The notes beneath the pieces are model-generated. The model was not told the DNA's origin and made no database searches. It worked only from the letters and a program-made list of their open reading frames with translations. A DNA stretch of 64,000 bases from an uncultured Sphaerochaeta sp. (GTDB taxonomy: Bacteria; Spirochaetota; Spirochaetia; Sphaerochaetales; Sphaerochaetaceae), in contig NZ_OY763408.1 in assembly GCF_963667405.1 (NCBI RefSeq), forward strand, positions 248,001 through 312,000, given 5' to 3'. Below, one piece after another: positions 53,537 to 62,029 of the stretch (position 1 is the stretch's first letter; every line of letters begins with the position of its first letter). A program made the translations under genes and the position numbers.

Positions 53537-54388
53537 ATGTCCATGTTTGAGAAATTCAGTCTAGGAATATATGAAAAAGCTTTTCCAGCGGGGATGGATT
53601 GGGAGCAACGCTTCTCTCTAGCCCGCTCGATCGGATTCGACTTTTTGGAGCTCTCCATCGATGAATCCGATGAGAGGCTTGCCCGACTGGATTGGAGTCT
53701 TGATGCATGCCAGGAATTCATCAGGTTGCAGCAGGAAACAGGAATACGTGTTTCGACGCTCTGCCTGAGTGGTTTGCGTCGCTATCCCATTGGATCTCCC
53801 TCACGGGAAGTCCGGGAACAGGGAATGCTGATCATTCACAAGGCAATCCGGTTGGCAAGTACACTCGGAATCAGGGTGGTCCAATTGGCGGGTTATGATG
53901 TGTACGCTCCTGATGTGAGTACACGGGAGAGTGCAGAGTTGTTCCAGTACAATATTGGTCGTGCCCTTTCCACAGCTTCTTCTTTCGGCGTCATTCTGGC
54001 TATCGAGAATATGGAAGTCCCGTTTACCAACTCACTGCAGGCTCTTATGGAATTTGTCACGTATTACAGGAGCCCCTATCTGCAGATATATGCCGATATC
54101 GGCAATTTGTCTGCGATGGGAAAAGATATTGGGAAAGAACTGCGGATAGCCCAAGGACATATTGCAGCCATCCATATCAAAGACACCGTTGCAGGAATTT
54201 GCCGTGATATCGCATTTGGGAAGGGTACTGTCGACTTTGAACAGGTGTTTTCAGAACTTCTTGAAACTCACTACAGCGGATTGCTCTTGCTGGAAATGTG
54301 GGCCCAACCTGGAGAAGATTTTCTTCAATCCTGTACAGACGCATACCGGTTCATTACAGAGAAGATGAGACGCGCCGGGATACGATAG
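53537..54388 (+). CDS. ulaE: L-ribulose-5-phosphate 3-epimerase UlaE/SgbU family (283 aa)
   Basis: TIM-barrel isomerase with the UlaE opening LGIYEKAFPAGMDWEQRFSL, FLELSIDESDERLARLDWS, CLSGLRRYPIGS and QLAGYDVYAPD, then metal-binding ENMEVP, YADIGNLSAMG, HIKDT and LLEMW. In E. coli UlaE or SgbU it converts L-xylulose 5-phosphate to L-ribulose 5-phosphate. GAGG lies before the ATG. With a LyxK-like kinase and an AraD-type protein this gives a path from L-xylulose to D-xylulose 5-phosphate. Last gene of the operon. Confidence 0.9.
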   Translation: MSMFEKFSLGIYEKAFPAGMDWEQRFSLARSIGFDFLELSIDESDERLARLDWSLDACQEFIRLQQETGIRVSTLCLSGLRRYPIGSPSREVREQGMLIIHKAIRLASTLGIRVVQLAGYDVYAPDVSTRESAELFQYNIGRALSTASSFGVILAIENMEVPFTNSLQALMEFVTYYRSPYLQIYADIGNLSAMGKDIGKELRIAQGHIAAIHIKDTVAGICRDIAFGKGTVDFEQVFSELLETHYSGLLLLEMWAQPGEDFLQSCTDAYRFITEKMRRAGIR

Positions 54389-54581
54389 TGCCATGTACTT
54401 CAGGGATGAGGAATTCGCTTGATTGCATGTCAAAGCTGTATCCACGCACCATCGCCAAGGGATCTTCAACCCTTGGTGATACAGTGAACGGGGAAGACCT
54501 CTTCAATGAGACAGCAATAACAACACCGGCTGATGTGGAGTTGCATAGAGATGCATCCGAGCTTGTTCTCCCCTTATTGCT
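54389..54581. other. Gap with a hairpin after the sugar operon
   Basis: A hairpin, ATCGCCAAGGG (54451-54461) with CCCTTGGTGAT (54470-54480), one G-U pair and an 8-base loop, lies between the sugar operon and the convergent glyoxalase fragment. No T-run on either strand. Confidence 0.5.
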
Positions 54582-54660
54582 TCACTGGAGATACTGTGAG
54601 AACTCAACTTTCTCCCAATTCGGTCCCAAAATTGTAAAGTATTTCACCCCATGGTCAAAG
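54582..54660 (-). pseudogene. C-terminal piece of a glyoxalase/VOC gene split by IS66
   Basis: Continuing from the piece at 57211-57532, and counting the target duplication once, the frame runs from FF-D-H-G-V to KYFTILGPNWEKVEFSQYL-stop (stop at 54582-54584), the expected VOC C-terminus with the metal-binding Glu. The IS sits between the two pieces. Confidence 0.9.
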
Positions 54661-54743
54661 GTAAGCGGGCTATAAATCCCAATTTGAAACCGACAACTCC
54701 GTCGATAGACTGACTTCAAGCATCAATCACGGAGAAGCAAGCG

Positions 54744-55070
54744 ATGAAGTATTCAAGGGTAGAAAAGCAGGAGCACGTGGAGCGGGCTAAGGCTAGGGTC
54801 GAAAAGAAGGAAGATTCTTTCGCCTCGTATGCAAAGAGGAGTGGTATTTCCAGGTCAGCCTTTTATAAATGGTTACGGGAATACGGGTCCACCCATACCA
54901 GTGAGCATCAGGCATCGGATGGGGGCATGGTGAACCTCGGGAAACCGAGGGCCTCTGCTGTTGAGAAGCAACCATTCATAGTCGAGTACTACGGGTCGAA
55001 GATAGAGGTAAGTTCAACAAACGATCTGGTTGCCCTGCTGAAGGGAATCAGGAAAGCAAGTTCTACCTAG
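54744..55070 (+). CDS. tnpA: IS66 TnpA-like accessory protein (108 aa)
   Basis: Small basic protein with an N-terminal HTH (KKEDSFASYAKRSGISRSAFYKWLREYG) and a C-terminal conserved part, as in IS66 orf1. It runs towards tnpC and overlaps its 3' end by 8 bp, whereas IS66 elements normally have tnpA-tnpB-tnpC in one direction. So either the orientation is a variant of this IS, or tnpA has been inverted. Confidence 0.82.
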   Translation: MKYSRVEKQEHVERAKARVEKKEDSFASYAKRSGISRSAFYKWLREYGSTHTSEHQASDGGMVNLGKPRASAVEKQPFIVEYYGSKIEVSSTNDLVALLKGIRKASST

Positions 55071-56736
55071 TGGCGCCGACGAAGCTGTAGGGGGAGATCC
55101 TCCCTGGATCGGCTTTGGCAGCCAAGCGCCGCTTGCGGACCTCGTCCAGCCGTGAGAGATCTATCTTCCATGGCAGAAGGGCTTCCCACTGCTCGTCGGT
55201 GCTGCAGCCGGGACCGAAAGTGCACAGGGCCTCCACATAATCCAGGGGATTCAGGGCCTGCCTCTTGGCAGTCTCGATCATCGAATAGAAAAAGGCTGAG
55301 GCATCTGCACCGTCGACGGATTGAGAGAACAGCCAATTTTTGCGACCTGTCGCAAATGCCTTGGCAACCAATTCGCACGCATTGTTCGAGGGGGTCGCCT
55401 CGACGACATCCAGGTAGGTCCTCATGTACGGCTTGTAGGTATCCAGATAATCGAGGGCCTTGCCCATCGCCCCTTTCGGGGCGTACTGCCTGCGGGTCTC
55501 ATCGGCCATGGCATACACGCTGTCTATGACCTGCCCGGATTCCTGCTTCCTGGCGGCAAGGAACTGGTCGGCCGACAGTTCTCCGCTATGCAGCTTCTTC
55601 CGGTACTGCTCGTCGATGTCATAGAGCTTGGCCACTTCCTTGACTATCCTCAGCGCATTGACGTCGTGCTTGTTGATCTTGAGTATCTTCTTCAGCTGCC
55701 GAACCGCATGGACCCAGCAGACGCAATGCTTGTCGTAGGAGAGATAGCCCTTCAGACCGTCGGTCATCAGGTGGGATGTGTAGTTGTATTTGCCGATATC
55801 CTCGAACAAGACCTCACGCGAACGTCCCTGGATGTAGTCCAGCAGCACAAGGCTGTGCGTCTTGCGCGTCTGCTCGTCGTAGCTGTCCCCGATGGTTATG
55901 TACATGAACCCGCTCTTCGAGACCTTGCCGGTCGGCCCCCTTACGTCAAGCACCGACACATTGGTCTCGTCCTTGCTCAGGAAGGCTGAGCGGTAGACCC
56001 GTTTCTTGAAGTAACCCATGAAGGGCAGCAGCTGCTCATAGTAGGTTATCACCCAGGAGGCCAGCTTCTGCCTCGAGAGGAAGTAGCCTTCCCTGCGGAA
56101 GATTTCCTCCTGCCGGTACAGGGGCAGGTGGTCGTCGAACTTGCTCACCACCACGCCGGCCACCAGGCTCGGTGAGGCCCCGAGGGCCGATGTCTTGGCA
56201 GGCAGCAGGACTCTTTTGCCGTCCTTGCCCGCATCCACATCCAAGGCCTTGTACTGGGGGTAGTGATGGCGTTCGACCACCATCTTGCGCGGGATCATTG
56301 CCAGCTTGTCGATGATCTTGTCCTCGACCCTGGTCAGGACGATGCCGTCCTTGCCGACCAAGGTGTCTGCGGCGCCTTCGGTATGGAACACATCGCATAC
56401 CGGTGCATCTGCGGGGGCGCTGCAGGCATTGACTCTCTCCCGGACCTTCCGGCTGTGGGCTGCGACCTCGGTGGTCTGATCCGGCTCGGGCTGGCTGGAG
56501 AGCACCGAGTCGAGGATCTCCAGCTCCTGGAACAGCCAGCCCATCTGTTCGGATGAGGGACAGTAGCGCTCGGCTGTCTTGAGCTTGACCAGCTCCTTGA
56601 GCTCTGCGATTTCCTCGTTCTGTGTCTGGACAATTGAAGTAAGGTTGAGCACCAGCGCAGCCAGTTCATCCGGCTGCATTTTTACTAGATCTTCTTTCCT
56701 TAACTTCTTCTCTATCATGGAGTAATGATAGCACAT
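55063..56736 (-). CDS. tnpC: IS66-family transposase TnpC (557 aa)
   Basis: The DDE transposase of IS66. N-terminal coiled coil (about 15-60) with TVQTQNEEIAELKELVKLK, then a region that in the family has a CxxC zinc finger but here reads CSAPADAPVCDVF, and the catalytic domain with the first Asp in FLSKDETNVSVLD and a second in SHLMTDGLKGYL; the Glu lies in the C-terminal NNACELVAKAF. Complete length. The ATG 56736 lacks a clear ribosome site; 56718 is an alternative. Confidence 0.93.
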   Translation of the reverse strand: MCYHYSMIEKKLRKEDLVKMQPDELAALVLNLTSIVQTQNEEIAELKELVKLKTAERYCPSSEQMGWLFQELEILDSVLSSQPEPDQTTEVAAHSRKVRERVNACSAPADAPVCDVFHTEGAADTLVGKDGIVLTRVEDKIIDKLAMIPRKMVVERHHYPQYKALDVDAGKDGKRVLLPAKTSALGASPSLVAGVVVSKFDDHLPLYRQEEIFRREGYFLSRQKLASWVITYYEQLLPFMGYFKKRVYRSAFLSKDETNVSVLDVRGPTGKVSKSGFMYITIGDSYDEQTRKTHSLVLLDYIQGRSREVLFEDIGKYNYTSHLMTDGLKGYLSYDKHCVCWVHAVRQLKKILKINKHDVNALRIVKEVAKLYDIDEQYRKKLHSGELSADQFLAARKQESGQVIDSVYAMADETRRQYAPKGAMGKALDYLDTYKPYMRTYLDVVEATPSNNACELVAKAFATGRKNWLFSQSVDGADASAFFYSMIETAKRQALNPLDYVEALCTFGPGCSTDEQWEALLPWKIDLSRLDEVRKRRLAAKADPGRISPYSFVGATR

Positions 56737-56790
56737 AACGAAGTTTTGCTCAATGGTTCTGGAAGAATTATTGCCTTTTGGGCCATCATC

Positions 56791-57141
56791 TTAGCCTACA
56801 TACCTCGGGCTGAGAACCGGGAACCTCCTGAAGACATCATAGCCTTTGAGCAACAACAGAAGGTCGGAGATTTCAATCTGCAAAGCTTCTTCTTCCGTGT
56901 TGGGCCATTTGAAAGACGAGCCGCATTCGAGACGCTTTATGATCTCAATCCAGCCGTTTCGGTCCCAGACGATCGCTTTGATTGTTCGCTTGGTTCCGCC
57001 GCAGAACAGGAATACCGCTTTTGCAAAAGGCTCAAGCTTCATCTCATATTGCACGATGAGTGCCAGCGAAGGCGAGCATTTGCGCATATCGGTTGCCCCG
57101 GGTTTGACGTAGAAATCATAATCCTCAAACCGTATTTCCAT
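56791..57141 (-). CDS. tnpB: IS66 TnpB-like protein (116 aa)
   Basis: IS66 orf2 family (PF05717 type): VKPGATDMRKCSPSLALIV, FLFCGGTKRTIKAIVWDRNGWIEIIKRLE and the end in LLLKGYDVFRRFP. CGGAGG lies before the ATG. It precedes tnpC by 54 bp. Confidence 0.93.
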   Translation of the reverse strand: MEIRFEDYDFYVKPGATDMRKCSPSLALIVQYEMKLEPFAKAVFLFCGGTKRTIKAIVWDRNGWIEIIKRLECGSSFKWPNTEEEALQIEISDLLLLLKGYDVFRRFPVLSPRYVG

Positions 57142-57210
57142 CTTATGCCTCCGGACTAGAGGATAGAAGTTCTCAGATTGATTTTGAATCGTGATTTATA
57201 GTGCGCTTAC

Positions 57211-57532
57211 GGTCAAAGAAGGGGAGACTCTGGATGTCTTTCTCCAACGCCTCATACCCAAGTTGTCTTATCTTGGCATAAGCTGCATTGATGTCTGACA
57301 CATTGAGAGCAACATGATCTATGGCACCAAGATGCATCGCCGCTTGGTGATTTTCATAGGTCTCGATCACTACATCACCCAACCTGAGGAATGCAACCTG
57401 CTCCCCATTATTATCTGCCTCATACATAATCTTGAAGTCAAGTGAGGTGAAAAAGTCTATTGTTTCTCTTATCGAGTTCGTTGGGATTCCGATGTGTTGG
57501 AGTCCGAGCACCAGATCCTTGATAGCTGCCAT
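57211..57532 (-). pseudogene. N-terminal piece of a glyoxalase/VOC gene split by IS66
   Basis: Reads MAAIKDLVLGLQHIGIPTNS, FFTSLDFKIMYEADN, then HVALNVSDINAAYAKI, a VOC fold with a metal-binding His in LQHIG and AIDHVAL. Without the IS, 322 bases here plus 71 bases from 54582-54652 make 131 codons with no stop, i.e. a 130-residue protein. Beyond the insertion the frame enters the right IS end and adds a short unrelated tail (stop at 57173). The last two metal ligands are in the lost part, so activity is doubtful. Confidence 0.93.
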
Positions 57533-58000
57533 AGTTCCTCCTAGTACGTGTTCTTGAACTAGTTGTTTGTGGTACCAAGAAGTATATCCGAAGAATCCTC
57601 GTACTGATTATATTTTTTCCTTTGCCTGAGCAAAAGTGATGTTCTCCAATCGCATATGGATTGGGGTATTGATTGAAGAATTCGTACAGATTCTGGATTC
57701 TATGTTCTTGGGTATCTACTATGAGGAGTAAGGTCCCTTTAGGGAGGCTCAGTCCTCTTGATTACAGAAAGGATCTTGGCCTAACTGCTTGAATACACCC
57801 AATTTTTAGTGCGCACTCCCTATGACTGTTATTCACCCGTTGGTGATACCTTTAACTTATATAGCATCCATGTTTCCGTATGAGTAGAAAGAGGATGCTA
57901 TCTAGTCATTCACAACAGTCGTATTTTCACTGCCGATGTTCAAAGCCTTATGCGATTATGCCTTTGAAGAAAAACACCAGCGCAAGTAGACTAGGAACTG
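57533..58000. other. Gap of 468 bp with no gene seen
   Basis: AT-rich, no frame with a ribosome site. An inverted pair TAGCATCC (57862-57869) and GGATGCTA (57893-57900) has a 23-base loop and no T-run. The promoter of the VOC gene probably lies within its first part. Confidence 0.4.
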
Positions 58001-59125
58001 TTATATTGTGTCTATGAATTTATTGATAAGTGGTATTGCTGCTCCAATAACCATTGCGTTGCTTCCACAAACTCCATTTGTTATGTTGAATTCTGCGCTT
58101 TTAAAAGTCGTTTTTCTCACTATAAGCGATTTGATTTTCTCCAAGTCTTCGCTGTTTAGGTATTTCTGGAGCGTACCAGACAGTATTACATCACATGCGA
58201 CTATCATTCTGCAATTATCAATGGTCAGAGCCAGTTCTTCCAGATACTTGTTCCATATCCTTTCAGATTCGCTATTTCCATTTCTCAAATCAATGAAGAA
58301 TTCATCCAGATTATCCTGCTTCATCATCCTGCTAAGTCCTGATACAGAACAGTAAGCATCAACACATCCCCTTTTCCCACAGTAGCATGTTTCACCGCCA
58401 GTATGGAGAATCATGTGTTCAATTGTCCCGCTGCTCAGACTTCCTTGATATACTTCTCCGTTCAAAATTAGTGCATTACACAAACAGTTGTTCAAAATGA
58501 GCATAAATGCTGAACCTGTGATTTTACCATGCCAGATTTCAGCAAAAGCACCGGATTCAGCGTTGTGGTAAAAATGGCAGCGAGAGTCTTCAACATATTT
58601 CACTAGGTCAGAAAGAGTAAAGTCAGAAGTCTTGAGAACCTTGGAATACAACATATGGTTTCCGTCAGGTGCAATTATTCCCGGGACTGCAACACCTATC
58701 CCCAGCACTGTTGGACAGTATGCCTTGCTTTTGTCAACAAATTCATTAACAAAGTGTCCAAGCTTCTTGAAGTATGGATCCGTATTAGTGAATGTGATGT
58801 GTAAGGATTCCTTATTGATGATTTTGCCATATATGTCGATTGAGGCTATATCAATTCTATTTGGCTGAAGATCCATTCCAATGGCAATACACATTTTTTC
58901 ATTGCACTTATATAGTGTTGCTGGTCTTCCCCCTGTGGATTTGAAAAACCCTTTCTGAATAATCAAACCATCATTTTCAAGTTCCTTCAGGTTTTGTGTA
59001 ATAGTAGGAATGCTCAGGCTTAGATTTGATAGGATTGAGTTCTTTGATACTATTTTCTTCTCATATATTTCATGGAATACTCTCTTTCTGTTTGCCTGCT
59101 TCAATTCTGCCGATGATATGCTCAT
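58001..59125 (-). CDS. ROK-family transcriptional regulator (374 aa)
   Basis: N-terminal winged HTH (about 15-60, SKNSILSNLSLSIPTITQNLKELENDGLI), then a ROK fold with MDLQPNRIDIASIDIYGK, VLGIGVAVPGII and the Cys cluster CYCGKRGCVDAYCS near residue 250, as ROK sugar kinases and repressors share. The GxGH metal-binding sequence reads GTIEHMIL with preserved His. Catalytic Asp of the kinases is not seen, so it is a repressor, XylR/NagC/Mlc-like. It diverges from the polyol dehydrogenase, sharing a 219-bp control region with palindromes. Confidence 0.92.
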   Translation of the reverse strand: MSISSAELKQANRKRVFHEIYEKKIVSKNSILSNLSLSIPTITQNLKELENDGLIIQKGFFKSTGGRPATLYKCNEKMCIAIGMDLQPNRIDIASIDIYGKIINKESLHITFTNTDPYFKKLGHFVNEFVDKSKAYCPTVLGIGVAVPGIIAPDGNHMLYSKVLKTSDFTLSDLVKYVEDSRCHFYHNAESGAFAEIWHGKITGSAFMLILNNCLCNALILNGEVYQGSLSSGTIEHMILHTGGETCYCGKRGCVDAYCSVSGLSRMMKQDNLDEFFIDLRNGNSESERIWNKYLEELALTIDNCRMIVACDVILSGTLQKYLNSEDLEKIKSLIVRKTTFKSAEFNITNGVCGSNAMVIGAAIPLINKFIDTI

Positions 59126-59168
59126 ATTCCATTTCCTATAGTATTCTTTATAAAAAATTTTTCATATA

Positions 59169-59326
59169 ACTTTTACAAAAGTCAATCTCACAAATTTACA
59201 ATACCTAATTTTGTACTTTGATCTTATGCATTTGTAAAAGTAATGTCATTATAAAAACAAAAAATGTGTTTGACAAGTCAAATTTGGTGAACTATTCTAT
59301 ATATATAAAATGACTTTCTGAAAGTC
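59169..59326. promoter_or_regulatory. Divergent control region with three palindromes
   Basis: ACTTTT-AC-AAAAGT (59169-59182), TTTGAC-AA-GTCAAA (59269-59282) and GACTTTC-T-GAAAGTC (59312-59326). The second overlaps the -35 TTGACA (59270-59275) of a plus-strand promoter with -10 TATTCT (59293-59298, 17-bp spacer). The third is just downstream, in the leader. ROK repressors bind such AT-rich palindromes. Confidence 0.65.
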
Positions 59327-59344
59327 GTATAGGAGTATTCAGAT

Positions 59345-60436
59345 ATGGCAGTTGCAACTAGAGGAAGTATCCCAAAAACAATGAAGGCTTTGGTGGCTTA
59401 TAGCAAAGATGATTATCGTTTTGAGTCGGAATACCCGACTCCTGAGTGTGGGCCTGATGATATAATTATTAAGACAGAAGCTTGTGGTATTTGTGCTGGT
59501 GATCTTAAGTGTAGTCATGGCGCAGCTATGTTCTGGGGTGATGATGTACAGCCTTCATGGGTGAAGCCACCATTTATTCCTGGCCATGAGTTCTATGGAA
59601 AAGTCGTTCAAATAGGTGAGAATGTTACAGATTATAAGCTTGGTGACCGTGTTGCCGCTGACCAGATAGTTCCATGCGGGAAATGCCGTTTCTGTAAGGA
59701 TGGCCATTATTGGATGTGCCAGCCCCATGATATGTTCGGCTTCATGTACTATACGAATGGTGGTATGGCCGAGTATGTCAGGTACCCGAAGAATGCCGTT
59801 ATTGCAAAAGTTCCTGATGATATGCCGATGGAACAGGCTGTGCTTATCGAGCCATATGGATGTTCCAAGCATGCCGTTGATAGGGCTGGAATTACAAACG
59901 AGGATGTGGTAGTCATCTCTGGAGCAGGTACGCTCGGACTTGGAATGGTTACCTATGCACGCATGAAGAATCCCAAGCTCTTGATTGTTCTCGACATGCA
60001 GAAGAACCGATTGGAGAAAGCGAAGGAATTCGGTGCCGACCTTGTCTTCAACCCGGGCGAGTGTGATATCGACAAAGAAATCAAGGCTCTTACTGATGGG
60101 TATGGTTGTGATATCTACATTGAGGCAACCGGTAATCCCGCAAGTGTAGTTCAGGGACTTACTATTATCAGAAAGCTTGGAACCTTTGTTGAATTCTCCG
60201 TCTTCAGTAAGGAAACAACCGTTGATTGGTCGATTATTGGCGACCGAAAGGAACTCGATATCAGGGGTGCTCACCTCAGTCCCTATGCATATCCGTTTGT
60301 GATAGAAAACATGAGTAAGGGCAACTTGAAAACTGATGGAGTAGTCACAACTACAATCGCTTTGGAGGATTGGAAGAGGGGTTTTGAGCTTGCTGGTGGT
60401 AGTAAGGGTGACCTGAAAGTTGTCATCAAGTTCTAA
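59345..60436 (+). CDS. Zinc-dependent polyol dehydrogenase, erythritol/L-threitol type (363 aa)
   Basis: Medium-chain dehydrogenase/reductase: catalytic zinc Cys in CGICAGDLKC and His-Glu in PGHEFYGKVV, structural zinc Cys in CGKCRFCKDGHYWMC, and NAD motif SGAGTLGLGMV with Asp in VLDMQKNR for NAD specificity. The closest relatives I know are the erythritol/L-threitol dehydrogenases (EltD type, similar length). In front of a polyol-type ABC transporter and a divergent ROK repressor. AGGAG precedes the ATG. Confidence 0.87.
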   Translation: MAVATRGSIPKTMKALVAYSKDDYRFESEYPTPECGPDDIIIKTEACGICAGDLKCSHGAAMFWGDDVQPSWVKPPFIPGHEFYGKVVQIGENVTDYKLGDRVAADQIVPCGKCRFCKDGHYWMCQPHDMFGFMYYTNGGMAEYVRYPKNAVIAKVPDDMPMEQAVLIEPYGCSKHAVDRAGITNEDVVVISGAGTLGLGMVTYARMKNPKLLIVLDMQKNRLEKAKEFGADLVFNPGECDIDKEIKALTDGYGCDIYIEATGNPASVVQGLTIIRKLGTFVEFSVFSKETTVDWSIIGDRKELDIRGAHLSPYAYPFVIENMSKGNLKTDGVVTTTIALEDWKRGFELAGGSKGDLKVVIKF

Positions 60437-60526
60437 TTACACTGGCTAGGCTTATGTATAGTAGGAGGTTTGTTTGCGTGGTTATTGTCCTTCAGATGAA
60501 GGATGTAGAATTAAGGAGGAAAAAGG

Positions 60527-61945
60527 ATGAAAAAGTTATTGGTAGTATGCATGATTCTTGCGGTCCTTATGACAAGTGTGTTTGCACAAGGATCCAAGGA
60601 GGCAGCAAGCACCGCGCTTGATGCAACATCTGTGACAGGCGATTTCGATTTGAGACGGTATGCCGGAAGTGAGATTACCGTTCTCTTCAGTGATCACACT
60701 TACGCTAGTGCTGTTGAAGCAAAGCTGAAGGATTTCACTGACAAGACAGGAATCAAGGTAAACTATTCAAGCATGCCCGAAGGCAACTACTTCGAGAAGC
60801 TGAATGTAGAGCTTGCTAGCCGCTCTGGTTCGATTGATGTCTTCATGACTGGTGCTTATCAGTCTTGGGGATATGCAACCGCTGGTAACGTAGAGCCGCT
60901 GGAAAACTACATCAACAACGCATCGCTCACCGATAAGAGTTGGAACTATGCCGACTTTATTCCTGGTGTAATCGATGCTCTGAAGTGGGACCTCAAGCCC
61001 GGTCATCCGGTTGGAAAGGGTTCTCAGTGGGCGCTTCCGATGGGTTGGGAAGTTAACATTCTCACCTACAACAAGAAAGTCCTTGCTGATAAGGGTCTGA
61101 ATCCTCCGAAGACTGCTGAAGAGCTGCTGAGCGTTGCAAAGGCTCTGAAGGGATTTGACGGAAGCGGAACCTATGGTCTCGCAGTTCGCGGTCTCCCTGA
61201 CTGGGGCACCATCCACCCGGCATACATGTCCCTCTATTCGACATGGGGTGCAAAGGACTTCGAAGTTGTTAATGGAAAGCTCGTGAGCCGTGTAAACTCT
61301 CCTGAAGCTGTCGCTATGACCGAGTACTGGGTTGACCTGGTAAAGAACGGTGGTGCTCCTCAGTGGGCAAGCTACGGTTGGGAGTTGTGCGGTGCTGATC
61401 TTGGTGCTGGTAAGGCAGCAATGATGTGGGATGCTGATAGAGGTGGATACACTCAGAATGTGAAGGGTGCTTCTGCTCAGGCTGGCAACCTTGCATTCGG
61501 TATGGTTCCTTATCCAGTATCCGCTGGCAAGACCGAAGCTGATATGAAGTCCAACCTTTGGGTATGGTCCATGGCCATGAACTCTGCTTCTAAGAATAAG
61601 GGTCCGGCTTGGTACTTCATGCAGCACTTCACCAGCCCCGAGTTCATGCTCTGGTCCGGTACGGAAGGTGCTTGCACCGATACTCCGCGCACGTCTGTTC
61701 TGACCAGCCAGGCTTACAGAAATTCTGTTGCTGATGCTGAAGGATACTATGAGGCATTCAGCACTGTGTCGAAGAATGCAAGCATCTTCTTCACTGCACA
61801 GCCGTATTTCGTAGAAACCACCACTGAATGGGCAAAGGTTCTGCAAGAGCTGGTTACCACCAACAAGTACCCGTCTGTCCAGGTTGCTATGGATCAGTTG
61901 AAGAAGACGATGGATTCTATCGTTTCTGATCTCAAAGTTGAGTAA
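60527..61945 (+). CDS. Carbohydrate ABC transporter substrate-binding protein (472 aa)
   Basis: MalE/UgpB-like extracellular binding protein of the SBP_bac_1 type. Signal peptide with MKKLLVVCMILAVLMTS ending at FAQG; no lipobox Cys. The mature part has ITVLFSDHTYASAVEAKLKDF, DVFMTGAY, and ends with LQELVTTNKYPSVQVAMDQL. AAGGAGG before the ATG. The large size and family fit polyols or oligosaccharides. Codons are biased to frequently used ones, in keeping with strong expression. Confidence 0.93.
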   Translation: MKKLLVVCMILAVLMTSVFAQGSKEAASTALDATSVTGDFDLRRYAGSEITVLFSDHTYASAVEAKLKDFTDKTGIKVNYSSMPEGNYFEKLNVELASRSGSIDVFMTGAYQSWGYATAGNVEPLENYINNASLTDKSWNYADFIPGVIDALKWDLKPGHPVGKGSQWALPMGWEVNILTYNKKVLADKGLNPPKTAEELLSVAKALKGFDGSGTYGLAVRGLPDWGTIHPAYMSLYSTWGAKDFEVVNGKLVSRVNSPEAVAMTEYWVDLVKNGGAPQWASYGWELCGADLGAGKAAMMWDADRGGYTQNVKGASAQAGNLAFGMVPYPVSAGKTEADMKSNLWVWSMAMNSASKNKGPAWYFMQHFTSPEFMLWSGTEGACTDTPRTSVLTSQAYRNSVADAEGYYEAFSTVSKNASIFFTAQPYFVETTTEWAKVLQELVTTNKYPSVQVAMDQLKKTMDSIVSDLKVE

Positions 61946-61967
61946 CCTAGGTAGTTAGTCTGCTACT

Positions 61968-62007
61968 AAGCACGGAGCATAGGCCAATCCATACTCCGTG
62001 CTTTTAT
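61968..62007 (+). terminator. Hairpin and T-run after the binding protein (attenuating)
   Basis: AAGCACGGAG (61968-61977) pairs with CTCCGTGCTT (61994-62003), then TTATGTTTG. Loop of 16 bases. The permease starts 27 bp later, so this is likely a partial terminator that lowers permease relative to binding-protein expression. Confidence 0.75.
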
Positions 62008-62029
62008 GTTTGTTGCAAGAGGTGCTGTT

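Larger units (their letters stand above)
54661..57210. mobile_element. IS66-family insertion sequence, complete (2550 bp)
   Basis: Terminal inverted repeats of about 32 bp: left GTAAGCGGGCTATAAATC (54661-54678), right on the minus strand GTAAGCGCACTATAAATC (57210-57193); both begin GTAAGCG, as is usual for IS66. The 8-bp target duplication GGTCAAAG is perfect on both sides (54653-54660 and 57211-57218), so the insertion is recent. It carries tnpA, tnpB and tnpC-type genes. Confidence 0.97.

Noticed and set aside
57533..58000. tRNA or small RNA in the 468-bp gap
   Set aside because: I saw no cloverleaf arms or T-loop; only weak unrelated inverted repeats.
60767..61846. 359-codon antisense frame in the ABC binding-protein gene
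   Set aside because: A consequence of codon bias in a highly expressed gene; no ribosome site.
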